Part shown: positions 1-6,466 of the stretch, one piece after another
Position numbering within the stretch: the first letter of the stretch is position 1
Layout of the letters: the number at the start of each line of letters is the position of its first letter
Assembly (NCBI GenBank): GCA_003225515.1
Contig: QIAK01000091.1
Coordinates: 1-6,466, forward strand
DNA from: Acidobacteriota bacterium
Lineage (GTDB): Bacteria; Acidobacteriota; Terriglobia; Terriglobales; Acidobacteriaceae
Reading direction: 5' to 3'
DNA: 6,466 bases
Notes under the pieces: model-generated
What the model was told of the DNA's origin: nothing
The model's input: the letters and a program-made list of their open reading frames with translations, nothing else
Databases searched by the model: none
Program-made: the position numbers and the translations under genes

Positions 1-2232
1 TTCCTCCAGGGAGTGTTTGGGACAGGAGCACTGATTCTCGCCGTCCGATATCTCCCGCCGATATTGGGACCTCAGCACGCAACAAACGGTCAAACCGATG
101 CGGACCGAGCCACGCTTCACCCCAATGTTTTTGTTGGGATTCAGCGGGATGGGACCGTGTACATCGTTGCTCACCGCTCGGAGATGGGCACCGTCATCCG
201 GACATCCCTGCCACTTGTAGTTGCGGATGAGCTTGACGCCGACTGGAAGCGGGTAAAGATCGACCAGGCGATCGGCGATAAGCGGTACGGAGACCAAAAC
301 ACAGACGGGTCACAATCGGTAAGGCGATTCTATGGAACCATGCGCGAGTGCGGTGCTGCAGCGCGATGGATGCTGATCCGGGCTGCGGCCCAGCAGTGGA
401 ACGTGCCTGTGTCGGAGTGTTCCACCGAGATGCATACAGTACTTCATAAGGCCACGGATCGGCGCGCGGTCTACGGCGATCTGGCGTCGTCGGCGGCGCG
501 CCTTAGCGTGCCGAAGATAGAACAGCTCCAGCTGAAGCAGCCTTCGGAGTGGCGGTACATTGGGAAGGGAATGACTAGCGTGGACCTAGCGCTTCTGTGC
601 ACCGGCAAGGCGATGTATGGAATCGACACACGCATTGATGGCATGGTTTACGCTTCGATTGAGCATCCTCCTGTATTCGGCGGGAAGATAAGAACTCTTG
701 ACGATCAAGACGCCTTAAAGGTTGCGGGAGTGCACGAGACCGTCAGGATCGATCCCTTCAAGCCTCCCGCCGCATTCCAGCCTTTGGGCGGCGTCGCCGT
801 CATTGCCGATAGCACCTGGGCTGCGTTCCAAGGACGCAAAAAGCTTAAGATAACCTGGGACAACGGGCCGAATGAGTCCTACGACTCAGTCGAATACAAG
901 AAAGCGCTCATTGAAACTGCGCACAAGCCGGGTAAGCTGATCCGCAGCGTGGGCGACTCCGACAAAGAGTTTCCCACGGGCAATCACGTATTTGAAGCCG
1001 ACTATTACGTTCCGTTGCTGGCACACGTGCCGATGGAACCGATGGTGGCGCTGGCGGAATTCAAAGACGGAAAAGTTACCGCCTGGGCGCCGACCCAGAA
1101 TCCCCAAGCCGCGCAGGCAATTATGGCGTCGGAACTTGGCATACCGGTCGAGAATGTGACTTGTCACGTTACTTTACTGGGGGGCGGATTTGGGAGAAAA
1201 TCGAAACCTGATTACGTTGCGGAGGCCGCGGTCCTATCCAAGAAGCTGGGCCGCCCCGTGAAGGTTGTGTGGACCCGCGAGGACGATGTTAAGTTCGATT
1301 ATTACAATGCTGTGGCTGCGATGTACATGAAGGCCGCAGTCGATGAAAGAGGAAAACCCACGGAGTGGTTACAGAGATCGGTCTTTCCCCCAATCACCTC
1401 CATTTTCGATGTGAACGCTGTTTATGGGGATCCACCCCACTTGGCGCAGGGTTGGACGGACCTTCCTTACGATCTTCCCAACATCCGCATCGAGAACGGT
1501 CCAGCGCAAGCTCATGTCAGAATCGGGTGGTTGAGATCCGTGGCCAATATCTATCATGCATTCGCTATTCAGTGTTTCACCGATGAACTGGCGAATCGCG
1601 CCAAACGTGATCCCGTGGAGTATGTGCTCGATCTTATCGGTCCGCCTCGTACCTTGGACTTCACCAACGTCGCATATCCGAACTATGGCGCAGACTACAA
1701 CACCTATCCTTGGGAAACCGGGCGCTTGCGGAATGTCGTCGAAATGGTCGCGGACAAATCCGGCTGGGCCAGAAAAAAGAGTGTGAGAGGCCACGGGTTT
1801 GGATTCGCTGTCCATCGCAGTTTCTTGACGTATGTGGCGACCGTTGTGGAAGTGGAAGTGAACGATAAGGGAGAGATCCGCATCCCCCGGGTCGACACGG
1901 CGCTCGATGCCGGGCTGGTGGTCAATCCGGAAGCAACGCGAGCACAATTTGAAGGAGCGGTGGTCTTCGGCACGAGCATCGTGCGCAGCGGCGAGATCAC
2001 TGCCAAGAATGGAGTAATCCAGCAATCCAATTTCAGCGACTATCCCGTCGCACGAATCAACGAAGTTCCGGCTCAGACGAATGTTTACATTACCGAGAGT
2101 TCCGCGCCACCCGCTGGAGTGGGCGAGCCCGGGGTTCCCCCGTTTGTGGCTGCATTTTGCAATGCGATTTTCGCTGCCACCGGCAAGCGCGTCCGCGATT
2201 TGCCATTGTCGAACAACAGCCTGTTCACATAA
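1..2232 (+). CDS. Molybdopterin-binding large subunit of a xanthine dehydrogenase-family hydroxylase (IorB-like), 5' partial
   Basis: This is the catalytic large subunit of a molybdenum hydroxylase (xanthine dehydrogenase/aldehyde oxidase family, closest in layout to isoquinoline 1-oxidoreductase beta subunit). Such enzymes hydroxylate N-heterocycles or aldehydes with water and pass electrons to a separate [2Fe-2S] subunit. Seen in sequence: an EMG-T motif at 181-195, a TDGSQSVR segment at 301-324, an a/b-hammerhead-like segment (TGKAMYGID, from about 601), the molybdopterin-contacting GGGFGRK at 1180-1200, and near the C-terminus GVGEP at 2116-2130, whose Glu (2125-2127) aligns with the family's active-site base. 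About 743 codons are visible, close to full length for IorB-like proteins. The frame is open to base 1 and begins FLQGVFGTGALILAVRYLP, which looks like the hydrophobic part of a Tat signal after a lost RR motif. The GTG at 13 is therefore probably an internal Val, and perhaps 10-30 residues are missing. Periplasmic location and a molybdopterin cytosine dinucleotide cofactor are inferred from the family. The substrate cannot be read from the sequence. Confidence 0.93.
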   Translation, partial: FLQGVFGTGALILAVRYLPPILGPQHATNGQTDADRATLHPNVFVGIQRDGTVYIVAHRSEMGTVIRTSLPLVVADELDADWKRVKIDQAIGDKRYGDQNTDGSQSVRRFYGTMRECGAAARWMLIRAAAQQWNVPVSECSTEMHTVLHKATDRRAVYGDLASSAARLSVPKIEQLQLKQPSEWRYIGKGMTSVDLALLCTGKAMYGIDTRIDGMVYASIEHPPVFGGKIRTLDDQDALKVAGVHETVRIDPFKPPAAFQPLGGVAVIADSTWAAFQGRKKLKITWDNGPNESYDSVEYKKALIETAHKPGKLIRSVGDSDKEFPTGNHVFEADYYVPLLAHVPMEPMVALAEFKDGKVTAWAPTQNPQAAQAIMASELGIPVENVTCHVTLLGGGFGRKSKPDYVAEAAVLSKKLGRPVKVVWTREDDVKFDYYNAVAAMYMKAAVDERGKPTEWLQRSVFPPITSIFDVNAVYGDPPHLAQGWTDLPYDLPNIRIENGPAQAHVRIGWLRSVANIYHAFAIQCFTDELANRAKRDPVEYVLDLIGPPRTLDFTNVAYPNYGADYNTYPWETGRLRNVVEMVADKSGWARKKSVRGHGFGFAVHRSFLTYVATVVEVEVNDKGEIRIPRVDTALDAGLVVNPEATRAQFEGAVVFGTSIVRSGEITAKNGVIQQSNFSDYPVARINEVPAQTNVYITESSAPPAGVGEPGVPPFVAAFCNAIFAATGKRVRDLPLSNNSLFT

Positions 2233-2254
2233 TTGTTGTGGAGTGCGCGCGCTC

Positions 2255-2260
2255 AGGAGG
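2255..2260 (+). promoter_or_regulatory. Perfect Shine-Dalgarno AGGAGG behind the hydroxylase gene
   Basis: AGGAGG lies 23 bp after the TAA of the molybdopterin subunit gene and 6 nt before ATG 2267. It is the best ribosome-binding site in the window, yet the ORF it leads has only 30 codons. An earlier in-frame ATG at 2261 touches the SD and is too close to be used. Confidence 0.55.
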
Positions 2261-2266
2261 ATGTTA

Positions 2267-2359
2267 ATGACTTCCGATGATGTCGATTCCAAGCAAACAC
2301 ACGCCGATTGTTCCCCATCAGCCGCCTTTGCAAGAGCGTTCAGGGTGCATCCGTTCTAG
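2267..2359 (+). CDS. 30-aa small ORF, possible microprotein or stump of a lost operon gene
   Basis: The ORF starts at ATG 2267, 34 bp after the hydroxylase stop, behind AGGAGG at ideal spacing, so it would be translated from the same mRNA. It encodes 30 residues, beginning MTSDDVDSKQ and ending FRVHPF. The first half is acidic/polar and contains one Cys; there is no membrane segment and no domain that I recognise. It ends at TAG 2357-2359, which overlaps the stop of the opposite-strand SDR gene. In related clusters the molybdopterin subunit gene is commonly followed by a maturation (XdhC-like) or cytochrome gene, so this may be the 5' end of such a gene truncated by rearrangement. It could also be a real small protein, or a chance ORF behind a chance SD. 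The SD is the only positive evidence. Confidence 0.35.
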   Translation: MTSDDVDSKQTHADCSPSAAFARAFRVHPF

Positions 2360-3225
2360 TCGGCGGCGCTGCTCTTGCTTTCTGGGAAATCGGCACCAGT
2401 AGTGAGACTCTCCCACGCAGCAATTTCGTGCTGCCAGTCCGAAAGCTTATGGCGAAAGCGGGTCAGTGCGATGCGACCAAGAATCAGGTGCAAAGGCGGT
2501 TTCGGAGAGTTTGCGGCCGTTATGATCGCCTCGACCGCTTTCTTCGGGTCGCCCGGTTGCTTTCCGGACTGCGTTTTCAAGTATTCGCGGGCCTTGCCTG
2601 CGGTTGCTGCATAGTCAATTAATTCGCGCCCGGCAAGTTTGCCGGATCGTCCAAGAAAGTCGGTTCGAAAGGGGCCCGGTTCGACCACCGTGACGCGAAC
2701 GCCGAGCGGCTTCATTTCTTCCGCCAATGCCTCGCTGAATCCTTCTACGGCGAACTTGGTCGTGTTGTAGAAACCCCAGCCCGCAGAGCCGATCAGTCCG
2801 CCAATCGAAGACAAGTTGAAAATATGTCCGTTGCGGCGCTGGCGAAAGTGCGGCAGGAAGGCGCGGGTGACTCGAATGAGGCCATACATGTTTGTTTGAA
2901 ACATCGGTTCGAATTCATCTTCCGACACTTCCTCAATGGCGCCGTTCACGCCATAGCCGGCATTATTGACCAGAACGTCTACGTGACCGAAGGCGGCAAT
3001 CCCGCGCTCAGCAACTGATACGATTTCTTGCGGGTTGGTGACATCGAGCGTCAAAGTCTTAATGCGGTTCGGATATTGCTGCGTTAGTCTGGACAGCTTT
3101 GACACGTCGCGGGCTGTCGCAATTACACGTTCGCCCCGCTTTAACACTTCTTCTGTAAGCAGGCGCCCAAAGCCGGTTGAGGTTCCCGTGATAAACCAGA
3201 CCCGCGAGAGGGTTGAGTCTTCCAT
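2356..3225 (-). CDS. Classical SDR-family NAD(P)-dependent oxidoreductase, complete
   Basis: A cytoplasmic Rossmann-fold short-chain dehydrogenase/reductase of 289 aa. Seen in sequence: the nucleotide-binding glycine motif TGTSTGFG (residues 13-20), Arg39 after the second beta strand (suggesting NADP(H) preference, inferred), D61-V-T, NNAG (87-90), the active-site Asn112, NLSS with catalytic Ser140, and Y153-N-T-T-K157 as catalytic Tyr/Lys; Ser-Tyr spacing is the usual 13. PGPFRTDF (about 185-192) is the usual loop after strand six. The overall pattern resembles the 17beta-HSD-like classical SDR subgroup, but the substrate is unknown. The frame extends upstream to 3360, but the start was set at ATG 3225 because it has AAGGAG at 7 nt spacing and because the SDR fold begins just after it; the 45 residues further upstream look unlike protein. 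The gene is convergent with the hydroxylase gene and divergent from the receptor gene, so it is probably monocistronic here. Confidence 0.93.
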   Translation of the reverse strand: MEDSTLSRVWFITGTSTGFGRLLTEEVLKRGERVIATARDVSKLSRLTQQYPNRIKTLTLDVTNPQEIVSVAERGIAAFGHVDVLVNNAGYGVNGAIEEVSEDEFEPMFQTNMYGLIRVTRAFLPHFRQRRNGHIFNLSSIGGLIGSAGWGFYNTTKFAVEGFSEALAEEMKPLGVRVTVVEPGPFRTDFLGRSGKLAGRELIDYAATAGKAREYLKTQSGKQPGDPKKAVEAIITAANSPKPPLHLILGRIALTRFRHKLSDWQHEIAAWESLTTGADFPESKSSAAD

Positions 3226-3232
3226 TTGTTTT

Positions 3233-3238
3233 CTCCTT
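3233..3238 (-). promoter_or_regulatory. Shine-Dalgarno that fixes the SDR start
   Basis: On the minus strand AAGGAG sits 7 nt upstream of ATG 3225. This supports a 289-aa SDR over the 334-aa reading that would start at 3360. Confidence 0.75.
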
Positions 3239-3333
3239 CTACTGGTGATGCAAAGAACGTGCCATACTTTTGCTCGCAAGTCCCGCATTGTGCACGGGGG
3301 AATCCATCCACGTGCGCGAGCGATGTCCTTTGA

Positions 3334-3349
3334 CCGACGTGGGAGTCGG
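3334..3349. repeat. Short inverted repeat CCGAC/GTCGG
   Basis: CCGAC (3334-3338) and GTCGG (3345-3349) flank a 6-nt spacer, giving a 5-bp stem. It lies just 4 bp from the larger repeat/hairpin at 3354-3386. Alone it would be unremarkable; the adjacency is what makes it worth listing. No U-tract follows on either strand, so it does not look like a terminator. Confidence 0.35.
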
Positions 3350-3353
3350 CATG

Positions 3354-3386
3354 TCGACACGAAATGTGCGACACGTATTTCGTCGA
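3354..3386. repeat. Combined direct and inverted repeat, candidate operator or cruciform
   Basis: The heptamer CGACACG occurs twice, at 3355-3361 and 3369-3375, a period of 14 bp. The same 33 bp also form an inverted repeat: TCGA, CGAAAT and GTG on the left pair with CAC, ATTTCG and TCGA on the right around a CGA loop, 13 pairs in total, interrupted by a 2-nt bulge on each side (CA at 3358-3359, GT at 3375-3376). It sits about 130 bp upstream of the SDR start and about 210 bp upstream of the receptor start. A regulator-binding site is a reasonable inference; no cognate regulator gene is in the window. Confidence 0.45.
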
Positions 3387-3508
3387 GGTTCCGCAGCGGC
3401 GGTACGGCTCTCGCTCAAACGTCATGGTGCGAACGGCATCACCGAGCGCCCGCCGCACAATGGCTTGGCCTCAGCTTTCTGGAACTAAAACTGCATGTAC
3501 CGCCGATC

Positions 3509-3562
3509 ATCGAACGCCAGGCCTCGCAGACATATTGAAGCGCGGCTGCGGGTACGTTCGAT
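3509..3562. repeat. 8-bp inverted repeat upstream of the receptor gene
   Basis: ATCGAACG at 3509-3516 and CGTTCGAT at 3555-3562 are perfect inverted copies with a 38-bp spacer, ending 32 bp before the receptor ATG. They could be paired half-sites around the promoter, or chance; arms this short are expected occasionally in a region of this size. Confidence 0.25.
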
Positions 3563-3577
3563 AACCACTTTGTGTGC

Positions 3578-3583
3578 GGGAGG
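3578..3583 (+). promoter_or_regulatory. Shine-Dalgarno that favours receptor ATG 3595
   Basis: GGGAGG lies 11 nt before ATG 3595, a slightly long but workable spacing. The alternative GTG at 3574 would lie upstream of this motif and has no SD of its own, and it would add seven residues in front of a normal signal peptide. Confidence 0.55.
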
Positions 3584-4677
3584 CCTTGTCGCTTATGTCC
3601 AGCAGATGTTTTGTCGTTAGCTTGTTCTTAGCAACCCTTGTCACAACTTTCGCGACATCTCAATCGTTGACTTCAGGGGACATTACAGGAGTAGTCACTG
3701 ATCCTTCAGGTGCTGTAATTTCTGGAGCCAATGTCAGCCTGACGAGCCATGCCACCGATGCCAAGGAGACCCACACTACAAACGCGCAGGGGAGCTACCG
3801 GTTTTCGCTGATCAGCCCTGGTCTCTACACCCTCTCGATTACGGCACCTAACTTACAGACGACTCAACAGGACGTCACAATCAGCGTGGGGCAAGCCGCG
3901 ACCGTAAATGTTCAGTTGCAACTTGCCGCCGCCAATCAAACGATCGAGGTAAATGGAGAGGGTGGGGCCGTTCAGGTCCCCAACCCGGGTACTGACTTGA
4001 GCTATGTCGTGCAGACCTCTCCGGGCGCAGTGATGAACACCCAGGGAGGATACGGCAACTCCGCCATCTTCGGATTGCCTGCGACCTCAAACCTGTTCAC
4101 GGTTGACGGTATGAACGAGAACGATCCGTTTCTGAACCTTAACAACAGCGGAGCGACGAACCTCCTTCTCGGCCAAAATGACATCGATCAGGCGACTGTC
4201 GTCAATAACGGTTACTCCGGTGAGTATGGAGGCCTGGCGGGCGCCAACATCAATTACGTGACAAAGTCCGGATCCGACCGGTGGCATGGAAATGCGCTCT
4301 ACTGGTGGAACGGACGAACGATGAATGCCAACAACTACTTCAACAACCAGACCGGCACAGCCCGTCCCTTTGATAATGCGAACCAGTGGGCAACATCTTT
4401 GGGCGGTCCCATTCGCAAGGATAAGACCTTCCTTTTTATCAATACGGAAGGGGTGCGGGTCCTGCTTCCCACCAGCACGAAAGTCAACATTCCAAGCCCG
4501 CAGTTTGAGGCCGCCACCCAAACTCACTTGCTGACATCACCAGCTTCGATTCCGTTCTACAACCAGATGTTCTCGTTATGGAACAATGCGCCGGGAGCAA
4601 AGACCGCCAAGGATGTCTTGCCCCAAGGCACGCTCCCGGACGGGACCAGGACAGGCGATGGTTGCGGTGCCTTCACA

Positions 4678-4685
4678 GGATAGGT
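4678..4685 (+). other. First frameshift in the receptor gene (net -1)
   Basis: Frame 1 reads CGAFTG and then TAG at 4681-4683. Frame 3 picks up immediately as IGSPAIPCALQF and continues into clear barrel sequence. Adding one base between GGA (4678-4680) and TA restores GGA-NTA-GGT, giving FTGLGSPAIPCALQF if the base is C or T. The lesion is therefore best explained as a single-base deletion directly after 4680. It is not in a homopolymer run. Confidence 0.8.
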
Positions 4686-5123
4686 TCGCCAGCCATTCCC
4701 TGTGCACTGCAGTTCCAGTCGACGGCGGGGAATCAGACGAACGAGTGGCTGCTGAGTGCACGAGTCGACCAGAACTTCGGCAACAATGACCGGGCTTTTA
4801 TTCACTTCCGCACCGACCATGGAGTGCAAGCCACTTATACAGATCCCATCAGTCCCTTATTCAACGCACTCAGTAAACAACCACAGTACGAAGGACAGCT
4901 TCAGGAAACACACACCTTCGGAAGCACCGCGGTGAACCAGTTCATTCTTTCGGGTTCATGGTACAGCGCTGTGTTTACAACCAACAGCCTTTCCGCGGCA
5001 ACCGCACTGATCCCTTTTCGCCTGGGCTTCAGCGGAAACGCTTTTTCTTCTCTCGGTCGTGATCTGAATTCATGGCCACAGGGCCGCAACGTAACCCAGT
5101 ATGGAATCATCGACGACTACTCA

Positions 5124-5137
5124 AAGGTAATCACACG
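5124..5137 (+). other. Second frameshift in the receptor gene (net -1, probably loss of a 7-bp repeat unit)
   Basis: Frame 3 reads DDYSKVITR and stops at TGA 5139-5141; frame 2 resumes from 5129 as NHTLKVGINFHRND and stays open to the window end. Family members normally have a Gly/Asn-x-His-x-Leu-Lys segment here. If the single GGTAATC present (5126-5132) had originally been the tandem GGTAATCGGTAATC, the reading would be SKVIGNHTLK with no frame break. Loss of one 7-bp unit gives exactly the observed sequence and a net -1 shift. The ancestral form is inferred, not seen. Confidence 0.7.
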
Positions 5138-6466
5138 CTGAAGGTTGGAATTAACTTTCATCGCAATGACGTGACGGATTACTCGCCGGGCATTGGCACC
5201 ATCGGGTATAGCCAGGGAGAGGATCTGTCGAGCTTCTACAACGGAGAAGGAATCAGCTATGTACAGAACTTCTCGAACCGTCCCACGCAGCCCGTCGCAG
5301 TATATGGAATTGGCTTTTACGGCCAGGACGAATGGAGCATCCGTCCCAATCTGAAGATCACGCTGGCGTTGCGCGGGGATCATAACTCCAATCCAGTCTG
5401 CCAGACCAACTGCTTCGCGCGCCTTGCCACGGACTTCCTCAACATTCCCCACAACAGTGACACTCCGTACAATCAGGTGATCCATACCGGCATTCATCAG
5501 GCACTGGGGAAGTACACCAGTATTAGTTGGCAGCCACGGGTCGGATTCACGTGGTCGCCCTTCAGTTCGCGGAAGGGCCCTGTGGTTCGCGCCGGCTTCG
5601 GATTGTTCACCGACATGTTCCCCGCCACGATCGCGGATTACCTATTGAACAATGCTCCTCTGAATAATCTGTTTGTGACAGGCGCAGGACCTCTGGCGCC
5701 GGGCGTGACCGGCAATCAGGCGTCCCTAGCGTCGCGAGCAAATGCCTCCTTTTTGACAGGATTCTCTGCTGGCGAGACCCTGGCCCAAATCCAGCAGCAA
5801 GATCCGCTGTTCGTGCCACCCTCCTTCTACAATGCTGCGCACCGCATTATCGCTCCGCAGTACGAGGAGTGGAATATTCAGCTCGAGCAGCCCTTGGGAG
5901 CCAAGAGCAGTGTTGCAGTCAATTACGTCGGCAATCATGGCGTTCACGAGGCGAGTCAGAACGCGGGGCTCAATGCCTACGACCCTACACAGTTTGGAGA
6001 CTTGCCTGTCGCCCCGACCGATCCTCGCTTCGGAACCATCACGGAGGTATCCACGTCCGCGGTCTCGAACTATAACGGCTTGAGTTTGACCGCGAAACGT
6101 CAGTTTAATTCCCTCCAGGTGCAGGCAAATTACACCTGGAGTCACGCTCTGGATGAAGTTTCCAATGCTGGATTCTTGACCTACTCACTACTGACCAATA
6201 TCAGCGTGCTGTCACCGCAGGATCCCTACAACTTGCGACGTTACAATTACGGCAACGCGGACTATGACACGCGGCATTACTTCAGCCTGAACTACGTCTG
6301 GAATACGCCGTATTGGAAGGGACCGAAGCTCGCCCTGTCAGGCTGGGTCTTCTCGGGAACCCTCTTCGCACGCAGTGGCTTGCCATTCACTGTTGTCGAT
6401 GGAAACGAAACGGGCGCCCTCAGTGCCAATAACTATGGTGGAAACTTGAGTGGCGCCGGCGCCTTT

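Larger units (their letters stand above)
3226..3594. other. Divergent intergenic region, no credible gene
   Basis: About 370 bp separate the divergent SDR and receptor start codons, so promoters for both should lie here. All six frames contain short ORFs, but none has a recognisable domain or a good SD, and several overlap the SDR gene. I see no convincing -35/-10 pair. The best weak candidate for the receptor is TTGAAG at 3535-3540 with GATAAC at 3560-3565, with a long 19-bp spacer. Structured elements within the region are listed separately (3334-3349, 3354-3386, 3509-3562). Confidence 0.7.
3595..6466 (+). pseudogene. TonB-dependent receptor-like outer-membrane protein with carboxypeptidase-regulatory-like N-terminal domain; two frameshifts, 3' partial
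   Basis: If intact this would be a large outer-membrane beta-barrel of the Oar/SusC-like type that Acidobacteriota carry in many copies; the ligand is unknown. It reads in three frames: 3595-4680, about 4680-5129, and 5129 to the window end with no stop. From ATG 3595: a Sec signal peptide (hydrophobic core about residues 5-20, likely cleavage near 20-22), then a CarboxypepD_reg-like/Cna-B-like beta-sandwich (about 28-112; GDITGVVTDPSGAVISGANV, NAQGSYRF, LISPGLYTLSI), then a plug domain (about 120-250; FTVDGMNENDP, NGYSGEYGG, NYVTKSGSD). The barrel follows, with conserved pieces such as LLSARVDQNFG, GFYGQDEWSI, PRVGFTWSP, YTWSHALD, DYDTRHYFSLNY and LFARSGLPFTVVDG. About 965 codons are visible; relatives usually run to roughly 1,050-1,200, so the barrel end lies outside. 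Without frame repair, translation ends at TAG 4681 after the plug, with almost no barrel, which should be non-functional. Sequencing error remains an alternative to a true pseudogene. Confidence 0.85.

Noticed and set aside
2241..2254. GAGTGCGCGCGCTC palindrome-like stretch as a terminator after the hydroxylase gene
   Set aside because: The stem is about 5 bp including a G-T pair, there is no T-run after it, and it is followed directly by the AGGAGG site.
1369..2292. 307-codon open frame on the minus strand inside the hydroxylase gene
   Set aside because: It lies fully antisense to a gene with clear family motifs, has no recognisable domain, and its residue content looks like a shadow of the plus-strand codons.
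2630..2645. CCGGCAA-GT-TTGCCGG near-perfect palindrome
   Set aside because: It lies inside conserved SDR coding sequence, the 2-nt loop is too tight for an ideal hairpin, and no T-run follows, so it is probably a codon coincidence.
3226..3360. N-terminal extension of the SDR to an ATG at 3360
   Set aside because: The internal ATG at 3225 has a good SD, and the SDR fold begins right after it; the extra 45 residues do not resemble any SDR N-terminus or a signal peptide.
3035..3538. 167-codon plus-strand ORF spanning the SDR 5' end and the intergenic region
   Set aside because: About 190 bp are antisense to conserved SDR sequence; the rest is Arg/Ser-rich with no domain, no SD and no recognisable similarity.
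4578..5141. Separate gene starting at ATG 4578 in frame 3
   Set aside because: The first part is out-of-frame with the receptor coding sequence and lacks an SD; only the portion after about 4680 is real receptor sequence, reached through the first frameshift.
4670..5145. Programmed ribosomal frameshifting in the receptor gene
   Set aside because: Both junctions need a -1 step, but neither has a slippery heptamer or an obvious downstream stem; deletions explain both sites more simply.

Overview
The window holds the 3' part of one operon, one complete reverse-strand gene and the 5' part of a large, broken gene. The composition is moderately GC-rich by eye. The combination of an IorB-type molybdenum hydroxylase with a very large outer-membrane receptor (N-terminal carboxypeptidase-regulatory-like domain, TonB plug, long beta-barrel) is typical of soil Acidobacteriota (Terriglobia/Acidobacteriales). 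That assignment is inferred from gene families; there is no rRNA or marker gene to confirm it.

Layout: (1) 1-2232 (+) is the large molybdopterin-binding subunit of a xanthine dehydrogenase/isoquinoline 1-oxidoreductase-type enzyme, cut at its 5' end by the window edge; the reading frame is open to base 1 and starts inside what looks like a Tat-type signal. (2) 2233-2355 is a short gap that contains a 30-codon ORF (2267-2359) behind a perfect AGGAGG Shine-Dalgarno. It may be a microprotein or the stump of a lost third operon gene. (3) 2356-3225 (-) is a complete classical short-chain dehydrogenase/reductase, convergent with the first gene; its stop codon interlocks with the stop of the small ORF in one CTAG. 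(4) 3226-3594 is a divergent intergenic region of about 370 bp with no credible gene, but with a compact repeat/hairpin cluster at 3334-3386 and a spaced 8-bp inverted repeat at 3509-3562. (5) 3595-6466 (+) is a TonB-dependent receptor-like outer-membrane protein that runs off the 3' edge and is interrupted by two frameshifts of the same sign, at about 4681 and about 5127-5130.

No pathway can be reconstructed from these three genes. The molybdenum hydroxylase would need an upstream [2Fe-2S] subunit that is outside the window. The SDR is an independent cytoplasmic NAD(P)-dependent enzyme of unknown substrate. The receptor would import or bind an unknown large substrate at the outer membrane if it were intact. 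I found no CRISPR array, tRNA, rRNA, insertion sequence or evidence of a new defence or mobile system. The most informative anomalies are the two lesions in the receptor gene (one explained well by loss of a 7-bp tandem-repeat unit), the SD-led small ORF after the hydroxylase gene, and the structured repeat in the divergent intergenic region.
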